Shown here: positions 29,564 to 38,536 of the stretch, piece by piece
Position numbering within the stretch: the first letter of the stretch is position 1
How the letters are laid out: each line of letters begins with the position of its first letter
From: an uncultured SAR86 cluster bacterium
GTDB lineage: Bacteria; Pseudomonadota; Gammaproteobacteria; Magnimaribacterales; AG-339-G14
Length of the DNA: 64,000 nucleotides
NCBI GenBank assembly: GCA_902561325.1
Contig: CACEOL010000004.1
Coordinates: 1-64,000 of the forward strand
Direction of reading: 5' to 3'
The notes under the pieces: generated by a model
The model's database searches: none
What the model was told of the DNA's origin: nothing
The model's input: the letters and a program-made list of their open reading frames with translations, nothing else
Program-made: the position numbers and the translations under genes

Positions 29564-31392
29564 GTCATTAAGGCCTGTTGTGATTCTCTTTCGTAAATTT
29601 TCTTAGCAATAAATTTTGCTTGAATTGGATCACCATTAAACCAAACTAGTGATCTAAGCTTTTCTGCTGAAATTCCTCCTTCAGCCATTATTAAAGTTCT
29701 CATTTGGCTATCTCTATTTTGTTCAATTACATATATAAGGTCATGGTTTTCAATGAATTCCCATACATCTAAGTTGAAAGGAAAAGATCTAATTCTCATT
29801 AAATCTACTTCAATATTATTTTCGTTAAGAATGTCTTTAGCTTCATACATTGCAGCAGATGTACTACCGTAAAAAATTACCCCAGAGCTTCCTTGTTTTT
29901 CAGAAAGATTAATTATTGGGTCGGGAACTAATTCAGATGCAGTTCTAAATTTTTTTACTAGCCTTGTTAAAGTTTGCTCATTGATATCTCCATTTTCTGT
30001 ATACCTAGCATATTCATCATGAGATGTTCCTCTCGTAAAGAAAGCTCCCTTCTCTGGATGAGTTCCTGGATAAGTTCTATAACAAATACCATCATCATCG
30101 ACATCTAAATATCTACCAAAATTATCCATATTATCTAAATCTTCAGCTTTAAGAACTTTTCCTCTGTCGTATTTTTGATTATCATCCCATTCAAATTTAT
30201 CTGTAACCCAATCATTCATTCCAATATCTAAATCGCTAATTACAAATACAGGAGTTTGTAATCTTTCAGCTAAATTGAAAGCTTCTGCAGAAAATTCAAA
30301 ACATTCCTGAGGGTCTTCAGGAAATAAAAGTACATGTTTGGTATCTCCATGAGAAGCATAAGCACAAGAGAGAATATCTGATTGTTGGGTTCTTGTCGGC
30401 ATTCCGGTTGAAGGCCCACCTCTTTGAATATTAAAAATAACTAGAGGCACTTCTGCAAAGTAAGCAAGACCTAAAAATTCACTCATTAATGAAATTCCTG
30501 GACCGCTTGTTGCAGTAAAACCTCTTGCGCCATTCCAATTTGCACCTATCGCCATACCAATAGCAGCTAATTCATCTTCAGCTTGAACACTTATGTAATT
30601 ATTTTTTTCTGTCTGTGAGTCAATCCTGTACTTTGAGGCATACTTTTCAAAGCCTTCTGCAACAGAGGTAGATGGCGTTATTGGATACCAAGAGCAAAAT
30701 GTAGCTCCCCCATATACTGCTCCTAAACCACAAGCATCATTTCCTGAAACAAGTATTTTATTTTTAAGCTTATCTTCTCTTTTGACATTAATTCCTAGCG
30801 GATAAGGTAAATTTTTTAAGACGTAGTCTCTTCCGATATTTAAAGCTTTTATATTTGGCTCAATAAGAGCAGGCTTGCTTACAAATTGTTCCGAAATTAA
30901 TTTCTCAAGCACCTCATATTCGATTTCTAAAAGAGGCGATAATGCTCCTACATAAGCAATATTTTTAAATAAAGCCCTTTGTTTAGCATTTGTGAAGGAA
31001 TCCACACAAAGTTGTGTTAATGGAATTTCAATAATTGTGATGTCATCCCTATTAAAATTTCTTTTCCAAGTTGAATCATATAAAAGGTAACCGCCTTCTG
31101 AAATCTCCTCAATATCTTGAGAATAAGTTTGGGGATTCATTGCAACAGCAATATCTACACCACCTCTACTTCCTAAATATCCTTTATTATTAACTCTGAC
31201 TTCAAACCAAGTTGGTAAACCTTGGATATTTGAAGGAAAAATATTTTTTGGACTTATGGGTATTCCCATCCTAAAAATAGACTTTGCAAACATTTGGTTT
31301 GCACTTGCAGAACCTGTTCCATTAACATTTGCAAATTTAATGACAAAGTCATTAAGCGAATTAATAGGATCTACTTTTACAGGATTTTCCAT
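29560..31392 (-). CDS. 2-oxoacid:ferredoxin oxidoreductase subunit alpha (gamma-alpha fusion)
   Basis: N-terminal gamma-like domain (GTGSASANQMFAKSIFRMG) fused to alpha-like pyrimidine-binding domain (YPITPSTSVAEG, SVQAEDELAAIGMAIGA). Confidence 0.9.
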   Translation of the reverse strand: MENPVKVDPINSLNDFVIKFANVNGTGSASANQMFAKSIFRMGIPISPKNIFPSNIQGLPTWFEVRVNNKGYLGSRGGVDIAVAMNPQTYSQDIEEISEGGYLLYDSTWKRNFNRDDITIIEIPLTQLCVDSFTNAKQRALFKNIAYVGALSPLLEIEYEVLEKLISEQFVSKPALIEPNIKALNIGRDYVLKNLPYPLGINVKREDKLKNKILVSGNDACGLGAVYGGATFCSWYPITPSTSVAEGFEKYASKYRIDSQTEKNNYISVQAEDELAAIGMAIGANWNGARGFTATSGPGISLMSEFLGLAYFAEVPLVIFNIQRGGPSTGMPTRTQQSDILSCAYASHGDTKHVLLFPEDPQECFEFSAEAFNLAERLQTPVFVISDLDIGMNDWVTDKFEWDDNQKYDRGKVLKAEDLDNMDNFGRYLDVDDDGICYRTYPGTHPEKGAFFTRGTSHDEYARYTENGDINEQTLTRLVKKFRTASELVPDPIINLSEKQGSSGVIFYGSTSAAMYEAKDILNENNIEVDLMRIRSFPFNLDVWEFIENHDLIYVIEQNRDSQMRTLIMAEGGISAEKLRSLVWFNGDPIQAKFIAKKIYERESQQALMT

Positions 31393-33422
31393 TAGGCGAC
31401 TTCCTTAGCTTTAGCCTTATCTTTATTTAAGTTATGCGCCTCGATGTAATTATTTTGTTGAATATCCCAAGCACCAGTCGGACACCTTTCAGCACAGAGT
31501 CCACAATGAACACACATATCTTCATCTTTAATCATGACTCTTCCAGTAGCTAGTTTTCCTGATACATAAAGGTCTTGATCCAAATTCAAAGCCGGCACTC
31601 TAAGTTTTTCTCTAACCTTTTCTTCAGTATCATTTGTAGTGAATGTAATGCAATCTGTCGGACAAATATCAACACAAGCATCACACTCTATACAAAGCTT
31701 TTCTTGAAAAACTGTCTGCATATCACAATTCAGACATCTCTGTGCTTCATCAAGTGCGAGTTTCTCATCAAAGCCTAATTCGACTTCCATTTTAAGATCA
31801 TTTAGAGCTTCTTTTAAATCTGCATGAGGGACTTCCAGACGAGCTTCTTGAGAAATACCGTTATCATAGGACCATTCATGAATTCCCATTTTTTGACTTA
31901 CTAAATTTGTAAGTGGTGGAGGCCTATCGAATAAATCAACTTCGCTACAAAAATTATCTATGGAAATTGCAGCTTGATGGCCGTGTGCTACAGCCCATAT
32001 GATATTTTCAGGACCCCAAGCAGCGTCACCACCAAAAAAGACTTTTGGATGAGAAGACTGCATTGTAGTTTTATCAACAATAGGGCAGTCCCATTCATTA
32101 AAATCAATTCCGATATTTTTTTCTATCCATGGAAAAGCATTGTCTTGACCAATTGCCAGAAGCACGTCGTCGCACTCAATAATTATTTCTTCACCCGTAG
32201 GAATCAACTTTCTTTTACCATCGGTATATTGAGCTTCCATTTTTTCAAATTTCATTCCCTTAAGCTTGCCTTCATCATCCAATAAAAACTCTTTTGGAGA
32301 AGTGTTATCTAAAATAGGAATTCCCTCATCAATTGCTTCTTCCAACTCCCAATCAGATGCCTTCATGTCTGACTTTGGACTTCTAACAGTTACTTTAACG
32401 TCATCTGCTCCTAATCTAATGGCTGTTCTACAGCAATCCATAGCTGTATTTCCTCCTCCAATAACAATAACTTTCTTACCTATTGATTTGGTATGCTCGA
32501 AAGCAATACTTGTTAACCAATCGATTCCAATATGAATATTTTCACTAGCTTCTTTTCTACCAGGTATTTCAAGATCCTTACCTTTAGGCGCCCCTGTGCC
32601 AACAAATACAGCATCAAAAGAATCGATAACATTTTCTAGGCTATCAATGTAGGAATTAGTTTTCAGTTCAGCTCCCATTTTGATTATTCTGTAAACCTCT
32701 TCATCTAAAACTTCCGCAGGAAGCCTAAAAGATGGAATATTGGTTCTCATTAATCCACCGGGTTTATTATCTTTCTCAAAAATAGTAACTTCATAACCTA
32801 GTGGCAGTAAGTCTCTGGCTACTGTTAAGGATGCAGGACCTGCACCAATCAGGCCTATTTTCTTACCATTTTTAACTTTCGGAATCTCAGGGAGATAAGG
32901 ATCAATATCATTCTTGTAATCATAAGTGACTCTTTTTAGTCTACAGATAGCTACTGGCTTATCATGAGTTCTTCCTCTTCTACATGCAGGTTCACATGGT
33001 CTATCACAGGTCCTTCCAAGTATCCCTGGAAATACGTTTGATTCCCAGTTAAGCATATATGCATCATCATATTTTTTTTGAGCTATCAAACGAATGTATT
33101 CAGGGACATTGGTATGAGCAGGACATGCATATTGGCAATCAACTACTTTATGAAAATATTGTGGATCAGAAATATCAGTTTTTTGCATGTGCTCAGTTCC
33201 TCTAAGCACAATGCCTTTATCATCTGCATTGACTTTCCTGATTTGGAATTCAGTTTTAAACTCTTCAATTATTTTATCTCTGATGGGTATTGCTTTTTCT
33301 AAATCCTTTTCGCCAGTTGTTCTTCTTAAATCATAGCCTAATTCACTTCTTAAAGACAAAGGTACAGCAAGTTTTACCCACCATACATTGTTTCTTTTAA
33401 ACAAATATTTTTTATCAGACAT
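31392..33422 (-). CDS. GltD-like FAD/NAD(P) oxidoreductase with 4Fe-4S domains and an integrase-arm-like N-terminus
   Basis: CQYACPAHTNVPEYI, GAGPASLTVARDLL, GGGNTAMDC, C-terminal CIECDACVDICP and CVHCGLCAERCP; N-terminal YLFKRNNVWWVKLAVPLSLRSELGYDLRRTTGEKD. Confidence 0.88.
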   Translation of the reverse strand: MSDKKYLFKRNNVWWVKLAVPLSLRSELGYDLRRTTGEKDLEKAIPIRDKIIEEFKTEFQIRKVNADDKGIVLRGTEHMQKTDISDPQYFHKVVDCQYACPAHTNVPEYIRLIAQKKYDDAYMLNWESNVFPGILGRTCDRPCEPACRRGRTHDKPVAICRLKRVTYDYKNDIDPYLPEIPKVKNGKKIGLIGAGPASLTVARDLLPLGYEVTIFEKDNKPGGLMRTNIPSFRLPAEVLDEEVYRIIKMGAELKTNSYIDSLENVIDSFDAVFVGTGAPKGKDLEIPGRKEASENIHIGIDWLTSIAFEHTKSIGKKVIVIGGGNTAMDCCRTAIRLGADDVKVTVRSPKSDMKASDWELEEAIDEGIPILDNTSPKEFLLDDEGKLKGMKFEKMEAQYTDGKRKLIPTGEEIIIECDDVLLAIGQDNAFPWIEKNIGIDFNEWDCPIVDKTTMQSSHPKVFFGGDAAWGPENIIWAVAHGHQAAISIDNFCSEVDLFDRPPPLTNLVSQKMGIHEWSYDNGISQEARLEVPHADLKEALNDLKMEVELGFDEKLALDEAQRCLNCDMQTVFQEKLCIECDACVDICPTDCITFTTNDTEEKVREKLRVPALNLDQDLYVSGKLATGRVMIKDEDMCVHCGLCAERCPTGAWDIQQNNYIEAHNLNKDKAKAKEVA

Positions 33423-33545
33423 TTAAAGTGTACCTTATGTTCATCTCACGGCATTTATTTTAAAGAGATTATAGTATTTTTATTTAAAAGGTACAATACA
33501 CAGTAATATGGTTATGAATTGTTTGTTTTTGATTAAATGTACCTT
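33359..33545. repeat. Four exact copies of AAGGTACA/TGTACCTT around the divergent GltD-like/iscS promoters
   Basis: AAGGTACA at 33359-33366 and 33488-33495; TGTACCTT at 33429-33436 and 33538-33545. Confidence 0.6.
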
Positions 33546-33592
33546 TTTAGATTATTGTTTTCGTGGTACTATTCACGCGAAATTTAGATGAA

Positions 33593-34798
33593 ATGAATAC
33601 TTATTATTTTGATTACGCTTCTACAACTCCAGTTGATTCCTTGGTGGTTGATAAGATGAAGGATTGTTTGTCAGTCGATGGAGCTTTTGGTAATTCAGGA
33701 TCGAGATCACATGTTTATGGCTGGAAGGCTGAAGAATTGGTTGAGGAAGCAAGAGTAAATGTTGCCAACTTAATCAACTGTGACTCCAGGGAAATAATTT
33801 GGACTTCTGGAGCTACTGAATCAGATAACCTGGCAATTAAAGGCGCAGCATATTTCTATTCAAATAAAGGCAAACACATTATCACTTCTAAAATTGAACA
33901 CAAAGCTGTTTTAGATGTATGCAGACAACTTGAAAGCGAATCTTATGAAGTTACATATTTGGAGCCCAATAAGGATGGTGTAATTACTCCAGAGTCTGTT
34001 GAAGCAGCTCTAAGAAAAGATACTGTTTTAGTTTCTTTAATGCATATTAACAATGAAATAGGCGTTATAAATGATATTGATTCTATAGGAAAAATTGTAA
34101 AACAAAATGGAAGTATCTTTCACGTTGATGCAGCACAAAGCGCTGGCAAGATTCCAATTGACATTCAGAATTTAGAGGTAGATTTAATGTCATTTTCTGC
34201 TCATAAAATTTATGGCCCTAAAGGAATCGGAGCATTATATATAAGAAGAAAGCCTAGGGTACGTCTTCAACCTTTATTCCATGGCGGAGGTCAAGAAAGA
34301 GGTATAAGGGCAGGTACACTTCCAACACACCAGATAGTGGGAATGGGCGAAGCTTTTAAGCTTGCTAAGGAAAAAATGTCAGAAGATTTTAAAAACCTAT
34401 CTAAATACAGAGATATTCTTTGGAATGGATTGAAAGATATGGAAGAGGTTTATATAAACGGAGCAATAGATAATACGTTTCCAGGAATCTTTAACATGTC
34501 ATTTAATTTTGTTGAAGGTGAGTCTTTGATAATGGCTTTAAAAAATATTGCTGTTTCATCTGGTTCTGCTTGCACTTCTGCCAGTCTTGAGCCTTCTTAT
34601 GTTCTAAGGGCTTTAGGAAGAAAAGATGAACTTGCTCACAGCTCTATAAGATTTTCTTTCGGAAGGTTTACAAAGGAACAAGAAGTTAAAGAAACAGTAG
34701 AGCTTGTAAAAGATTCTGTTAACAAACTTAGAGAAATCTCGCCGTTATGGGAAATGTACCAAGATGGCGTAGATTTAGATAAAATAGAGTGGGCATAA
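33593..34798 (+). CDS. iscS: Cysteine desulfurase IscS
   Basis: [53 protein letters not shown] 33593 preferred over GTG 33563. Confidence 0.96.
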   Translation: MNTYYFDYASTTPVDSLVVDKMKDCLSVDGAFGNSGSRSHVYGWKAEELVEEARVNVANLINCDSREIIWTSGATESDNLAIKGAAYFYSNKGKHIITSKIEHKAVLDVCRQLESESYEVTYLEPNKDGVITPESVEAALRKDTVLVSLMHINNEIGVINDIDSIGKIVKQNGSIFHVDAAQSAGKIPIDIQNLEVDLMSFSAHKIYGPKGIGALYIRRKPRVRLQPLFHGGGQERGIRAGTLPTHQIVGMGEAFKLAKEKMSEDFKNLSKYRDILWNGLKDMEEVYINGAIDNTFPGIFNMSFNFVEGESLIMALKNIAVSSGSACTSASLEPSYVLRALGRKDELAHSSIRFSFGRFTKEQEVKETVELVKDSVNKLREISPLWEMYQDGVDLDKIEWA

Positions 34799-34825
34799 AT
34801 TGATAATTTTAATTGCGAGGAACTA

Positions 34826-35248
34826 ATGGCTTATTCACAGAAAGTGGTAGATAAATTTGAACAAACTCTAAAAAATCCTAAAGAAGCAAGTGTAGGTAGA
34901 TGGAAACCTGGAGACAAAGATTTTCACAGAGTAGGCACAGGAATTGTTGGCGCTCCTGCGTGTGGAGATGTCATGAAGCTTCAAATTAAATGTGAAAACA
35001 TAGACGGCACTAATAAGATTGTTGATGCTAAGTTCAAGACTTATGGCTGTGGTTCAGCAATTGCTTCAAGCGGAGAGCTTATTGATATGCTCAAAGGCAA
35101 AACTTTAGAAGAGGCTCAAAATATATCAAATCAAGAAATCGTAGATATTCTTGAGTTGCCAGCTATAAAAATTCACTGTAGCGTCCTTGCTGAAGAAGCT
35201 ATCCATAGGGCGATAGATGATTTCAAAAGCAGAAGAAATAATGACTAA
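34826..35248 (+). CDS. iscU: Fe-S cluster scaffold IscU
   Basis: MAYSQKVVDKFE, GAPACGDVMKLQIK, KTYGCGSAIASS, IHCSVLAEEAI. Confidence 0.95.
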   Translation: MAYSQKVVDKFEQTLKNPKEASVGRWKPGDKDFHRVGTGIVGAPACGDVMKLQIKCENIDGTNKIVDAKFKTYGCGSAIASSGELIDMLKGKTLEEAQNISNQEIVDILELPAIKIHCSVLAEEAIHRAIDDFKSRRNND

Positions 35249-35976
35249 TGCCAAAAATAAAAGTATTGCCTCATGCTGAAATATGTCCTGATGGTGCAGA
35301 ATTTGAAGCAGAATCTGGAATTTCTGTTTGTGAAAATCTTCTTAATCAAGATATAGATATAGAACATGCTTGTGAACTCTCATGCGCTTGTACTACATGT
35401 CATGTCATTTTCACAGAAGGTTTTAATTCCTTGAATGATTCTTCAGATGATGAGGAAGATTTATTGGATAAAGCGTGGGGCTTAGAGTCAAGATCAAGAT
35501 TAAGTTGTCAGACATTAGTAGAAGATGCAGATTTGGAAATACAAATTCCTAAATACACAATAAATATGGTTTCAGAAAATCACCCTAAACCCGCTACGAA
35601 CTCAACAAAAGAAATTTCTTCAAAAGATTTTGATATTTCTAATACTGCAGCTACACATTTAACTGAAATGATTAAAGCAAATAATTCTTTTGGGGTCCGC
35701 ATATCTTTAAAAGACTCAGGGTGCTCAGGCTTTGCGTATCAACTTGACTTAATCGATGACAAAGATGAAAACGATTTTGCCGGCCTAGTAAATGGAGTAA
35801 ATTTATTTATTCATGATAAAAGTTTTGTTTTCCTTAAAGGTACTAAACTTGACTTCGTCAAAAAAAACTTAAATCAAGAACTGGTTTTTTTGAATCCAAA
35901 TGTTTCAGCTGAATGTGGTTGCGGTGAAAGTTTTAATTTCGACACCGAGCTTGTAAAAGACCTATCCAACAACTAA
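35248..35976 (+). CDS. Fusion of 2Fe-2S ferredoxin (Fdx) and A-type carrier (IscA-like)
   Basis: N-terminal CELSCACTTCHVIF...SCQTL ferredoxin motif; C-terminal ISLKDSGCSGFAYQLD...SAECGCGESF IscA cysteines in one uninterrupted frame. Confidence 0.88.
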   Translation: MPKIKVLPHAEICPDGAEFEAESGISVCENLLNQDIDIEHACELSCACTTCHVIFTEGFNSLNDSSDDEEDLLDKAWGLESRSRLSCQTLVEDADLEIQIPKYTINMVSENHPKPATNSTKEISSKDFDISNTAATHLTEMIKANNSFGVRISLKDSGCSGFAYQLDLIDDKDENDFAGLVNGVNLFIHDKSFVFLKGTKLDFVKKNLNQELVFLNPNVSAECGCGESFNFDTELVKDLSNN

Positions 35977-35981
35977 TTACA

Positions 35982-36176
35982 ATGGATTGGTCAGATACTT
36001 ATGACATCGTAGACAGCCTCTGTGAAAAATATCCTAATGAAAAGCCTGAAAAGTTGCTTTTTTTAGATCTTATGAATATGGTTACGTCTCTTGAAGGATT
36101 TAAAGGAAAGAAAGAGAACTGTAACGAAAGAATTTTAGAAGCTATTCAGGCTACCTGGATAGAGGAGAAGGATTAA
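35982..36176 (+). CDS. iscX: IscX-like Fe-S assembly protein
   Basis: Small acidic protein DWSDTYDIVDSLCEKYPNEKPEKLLFLDLMNMV; end of the isc cluster. Confidence 0.88.
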   Translation: MDWSDTYDIVDSLCEKYPNEKPEKLLFLDLMNMVTSLEGFKGKKENCNERILEAIQATWIEEKD

Positions 36177-36583
36177 TGCCAGAAAAAACCTTATGCATAA
36201 TTAAACCAGATGCGGTAGAAAATAATTTTGTAGATCAAATAAATGAAATGATTGAATCAAAAGGATTGTCTATCTTAAAAAGCAAAAAAACTAATATTTC
36301 TTCTGAAATTGCAAAGCAATTTTACGCAGAGCATTCGGAAAAACCTTTCTTCAATGAACTTGTGGATTTTATAACTTCAGGACCCGCAGTGGTACAAATT
36401 CTTGAAGGCGCTTCATGCATAACAAGCTATAGAAGTTTAATGGGTGCAACCAATCCGGAAGAAGCTGCAGAGGGTACCATTAGAAGGAAATTTGCTGAAT
36501 CAATTTCTAAAAATGCAGTACATGGTTCAGACTCACCAGAATCTGCAGACAGAGAAATTGAAATAATGTCTGCTTTGTTTTAG
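36176..36583 (+). CDS. ndk: Nucleoside diphosphate kinase
   Basis: KTLCIIKPDAVEN, GATNPEEAAEGTIRRKF, NAVHGSDSPESA. Confidence 0.97.
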   Translation: MPEKTLCIIKPDAVENNFVDQINEMIESKGLSILKSKKTNISSEIAKQFYAEHSEKPFFNELVDFITSGPAVVQILEGASCITSYRSLMGATNPEEAAEGTIRRKFAESISKNAVHGSDSPESADREIEIMSALF

Positions 36584-36592
36584 TTTAAGGTT

Positions 36593-37438
36593 ATGGAAAG
36601 CTGGAACGAACAGCTAAAGACAAAAATTCTTGAATCGGAATTATCGATAAAAGAAATATCAGATAAAACAAAAATTCCCTCAAAATTCATTGAAGCAATT
36701 CAGAAAGCTGATTTTAAAAAACTTCCAGCTGAAATCTTTGCAAGATCTCAAATAAATCGGCTTTTTAAATTTTTAGGAATTGATCCAAGTGAAGCTCTCA
36801 AGGATTATGAAGAATTTATATCTCCACTAGAAATATCATCTGAAGATGAACCTTTAGCTGATACAAATTCTAAGTTTCAGAACTTCTTGGATAATTTAAA
36901 TTTATCAAGCTTTGACAACACTTATTTCAAATATGGAATTATTTTAGTTATCTCTATTATTTTATTAATCTTAATGTTTGCTATTACGGATGATGAAGAA
37001 ATAGCTTCATCAGAGAGTATTAAACAAGAGAAATCATTAGAATCTTTAGAAATTGAAAATCAAGATTTATTGATCAGTTCTTCTGAGGAAGAATTATTTA
37101 ATGAGAATCCAATTAAAGAAGACTTATTTTTAAATAACGAAACCATAGATGATTTAAGTCAAAAAGACTTATTAAGAAAGATTGAGATTGTTATTGAAGG
37201 AGAAAGTTGGGTAGTGGTTTTTGACAAAAATGAAAGGCTACTTTATGAATTAATGCAAACCGGAAGTTATGAGCTTTCAGGAATCTCTCCACTAAGATTT
37301 AAAATAGGCTATGCTCCTGCGACCAATTTATATATCGACAATCAAAAGATTAGTTTTTCTAGAGCAATTAAAGGAGCAACTAACTATGCTCATTTTTGGG
37401 TAAACGAGGCAAATAAAGTTGAATCAATTAGAGATTAA
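36593..37438 (+). CDS. rodZ: RodZ-like HTH/TM protein with DUF4115-like C-terminus
   Basis: N-terminal HTH ([38 protein letters not shown]), single TM, C-terminal beta domain; upstream of ispG. Confidence 0.82.
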   Translation: MESWNEQLKTKILESELSIKEISDKTKIPSKFIEAIQKADFKKLPAEIFARSQINRLFKFLGIDPSEALKDYEEFISPLEISSEDEPLADTNSKFQNFLDNLNLSSFDNTYFKYGIILVISIILLILMFAITDDEEIASSESIKQEKSLESLEIENQDLLISSSEEELFNENPIKEDLFLNNETIDDLSQKDLLRKIEIVIEGESWVVVFDKNERLLYELMQTGSYELSGISPLRFKIGYAPATNLYIDNQKISFSRAIKGATNYAHFWVNEANKVESIRD

Positions 37439-38531
37439 GCGAAGAAAAAGCAGACTGATTCACGTCGGAAATGTTCCCGTGGGGGGGGACTCAGAGATAA
37501 CAGTTCAGAGCATGACTAATACTTTGACAACTGACACAAAAAAAACTGTAGAACAAATCAAAGAGTTAGAAAAAGTTGGAGCAGATTTAATAAGAGTTTC
37601 TGTTCCAGACGAAGATTCTGCAAAAGCCTTTAGAAAAATAAAAGAACAAGCAAAAGTACCATTAATTGCTGATATTCACTTTGATTATAAAATCGCTATT
37701 CAGGTAGCAGAACAAGGTGCGGATTGTTTAAGAATTAATCCTGGAAATATCGGTAACGAAAAAAAAGTAAAAGAAGTAATTGCTTGCGCATCGCATCACG
37801 ATATTCCAATTAGGATTGGAGTAAATGCAGGTTCTCTTGAAAAAAAACTACAAAAAAAATATGGAGAACCAAATTCTGATGCATTAGTAGAATCAGCTAT
37901 GAATCATGTAAATATTTTAAAGAAACAAAATTTTGAAAATTTTAAACTTAGTATCAAAGCCTCTGATATCTATATGATGACAGAAAGTTACAGAAAAATT
38001 AGTTCCCTGATTGATCAACCCCTTCACTTAGGTTTGACTGAAGCTGGCGGACAAAGGAGTGGAACTATTAAATCATCAATAGCAATTGGACAACTTCTTT
38101 CAGAAGGCATAGGCGATACAATAAGAGTATCTCTAGCTTCAGATCCGTGTGAAGAAATTAAAGTAGGATTCGATATTTTAAGGTCTTTAAAATTAAGAAA
38201 GAAAGGTATTAATTTCGTCGCCTGTCCAAGCTGTGCAAGACAAAATTTTGATGTCATAAAAACAATGAATGAACTTGAATCTAGACTCGAAGATGTAACC
38301 GAAAATATAGATGTTGCCGTTATTGGTTGTTATGTAAATGGACCAGGAGAATCTAAAGCTGCGGATGTTGGCTTAACAGGAGCTTCGCCAAATAATCTTG
38401 TGTACATTGATGGAAAGGCAGATCATAAACTCTCAAATAAGAATCTTGTTGATTCTCTTGAAAAATTAATAAGGAAGAAAGCAAAAAAAATTAAACAATC
38501 TAAAAGTAAGCTTTCCATTAAAGAGGTCTAA
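37419..38531 (+). CDS. ispG: (E)-4-hydroxy-3-methylbut-2-enyl-diphosphate synthase (TTG start)
   Basis: [47 protein letters not shown]. Confidence 0.96.
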   Translation: MNQLEIKRRKSRLIHVGNVPVGGDSEITVQSMTNTLTTDTKKTVEQIKELEKVGADLIRVSVPDEDSAKAFRKIKEQAKVPLIADIHFDYKIAIQVAEQGADCLRINPGNIGNEKKVKEVIACASHHDIPIRIGVNAGSLEKKLQKKYGEPNSDALVESAMNHVNILKKQNFENFKLSIKASDIYMMTESYRKISSLIDQPLHLGLTEAGGQRSGTIKSSIAIGQLLSEGIGDTIRVSLASDPCEEIKVGFDILRSLKLRKKGINFVACPSCARQNFDVIKTMNELESRLEDVTENIDVAVIGCYVNGPGESKAADVGLTGASPNNLVYIDGKADHKLSNKNLVDSLEKLIRKKAKKIKQSKSKLSIKEV

Positions 38532-38536
38532 CCATT

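Noticed and set aside
31575-33302. Plus-strand ORFs (67-103 aa) inside the GltD-like gene
   Set aside because: Antisense to conserved Fe-S/FAD coding sequence; no independent support.
33563-33592. GTG 33563 as iscS start
   Set aside because: Adds [10 protein letters not shown], not part of IscS; ATG 33593 gives [15 protein letters not shown].
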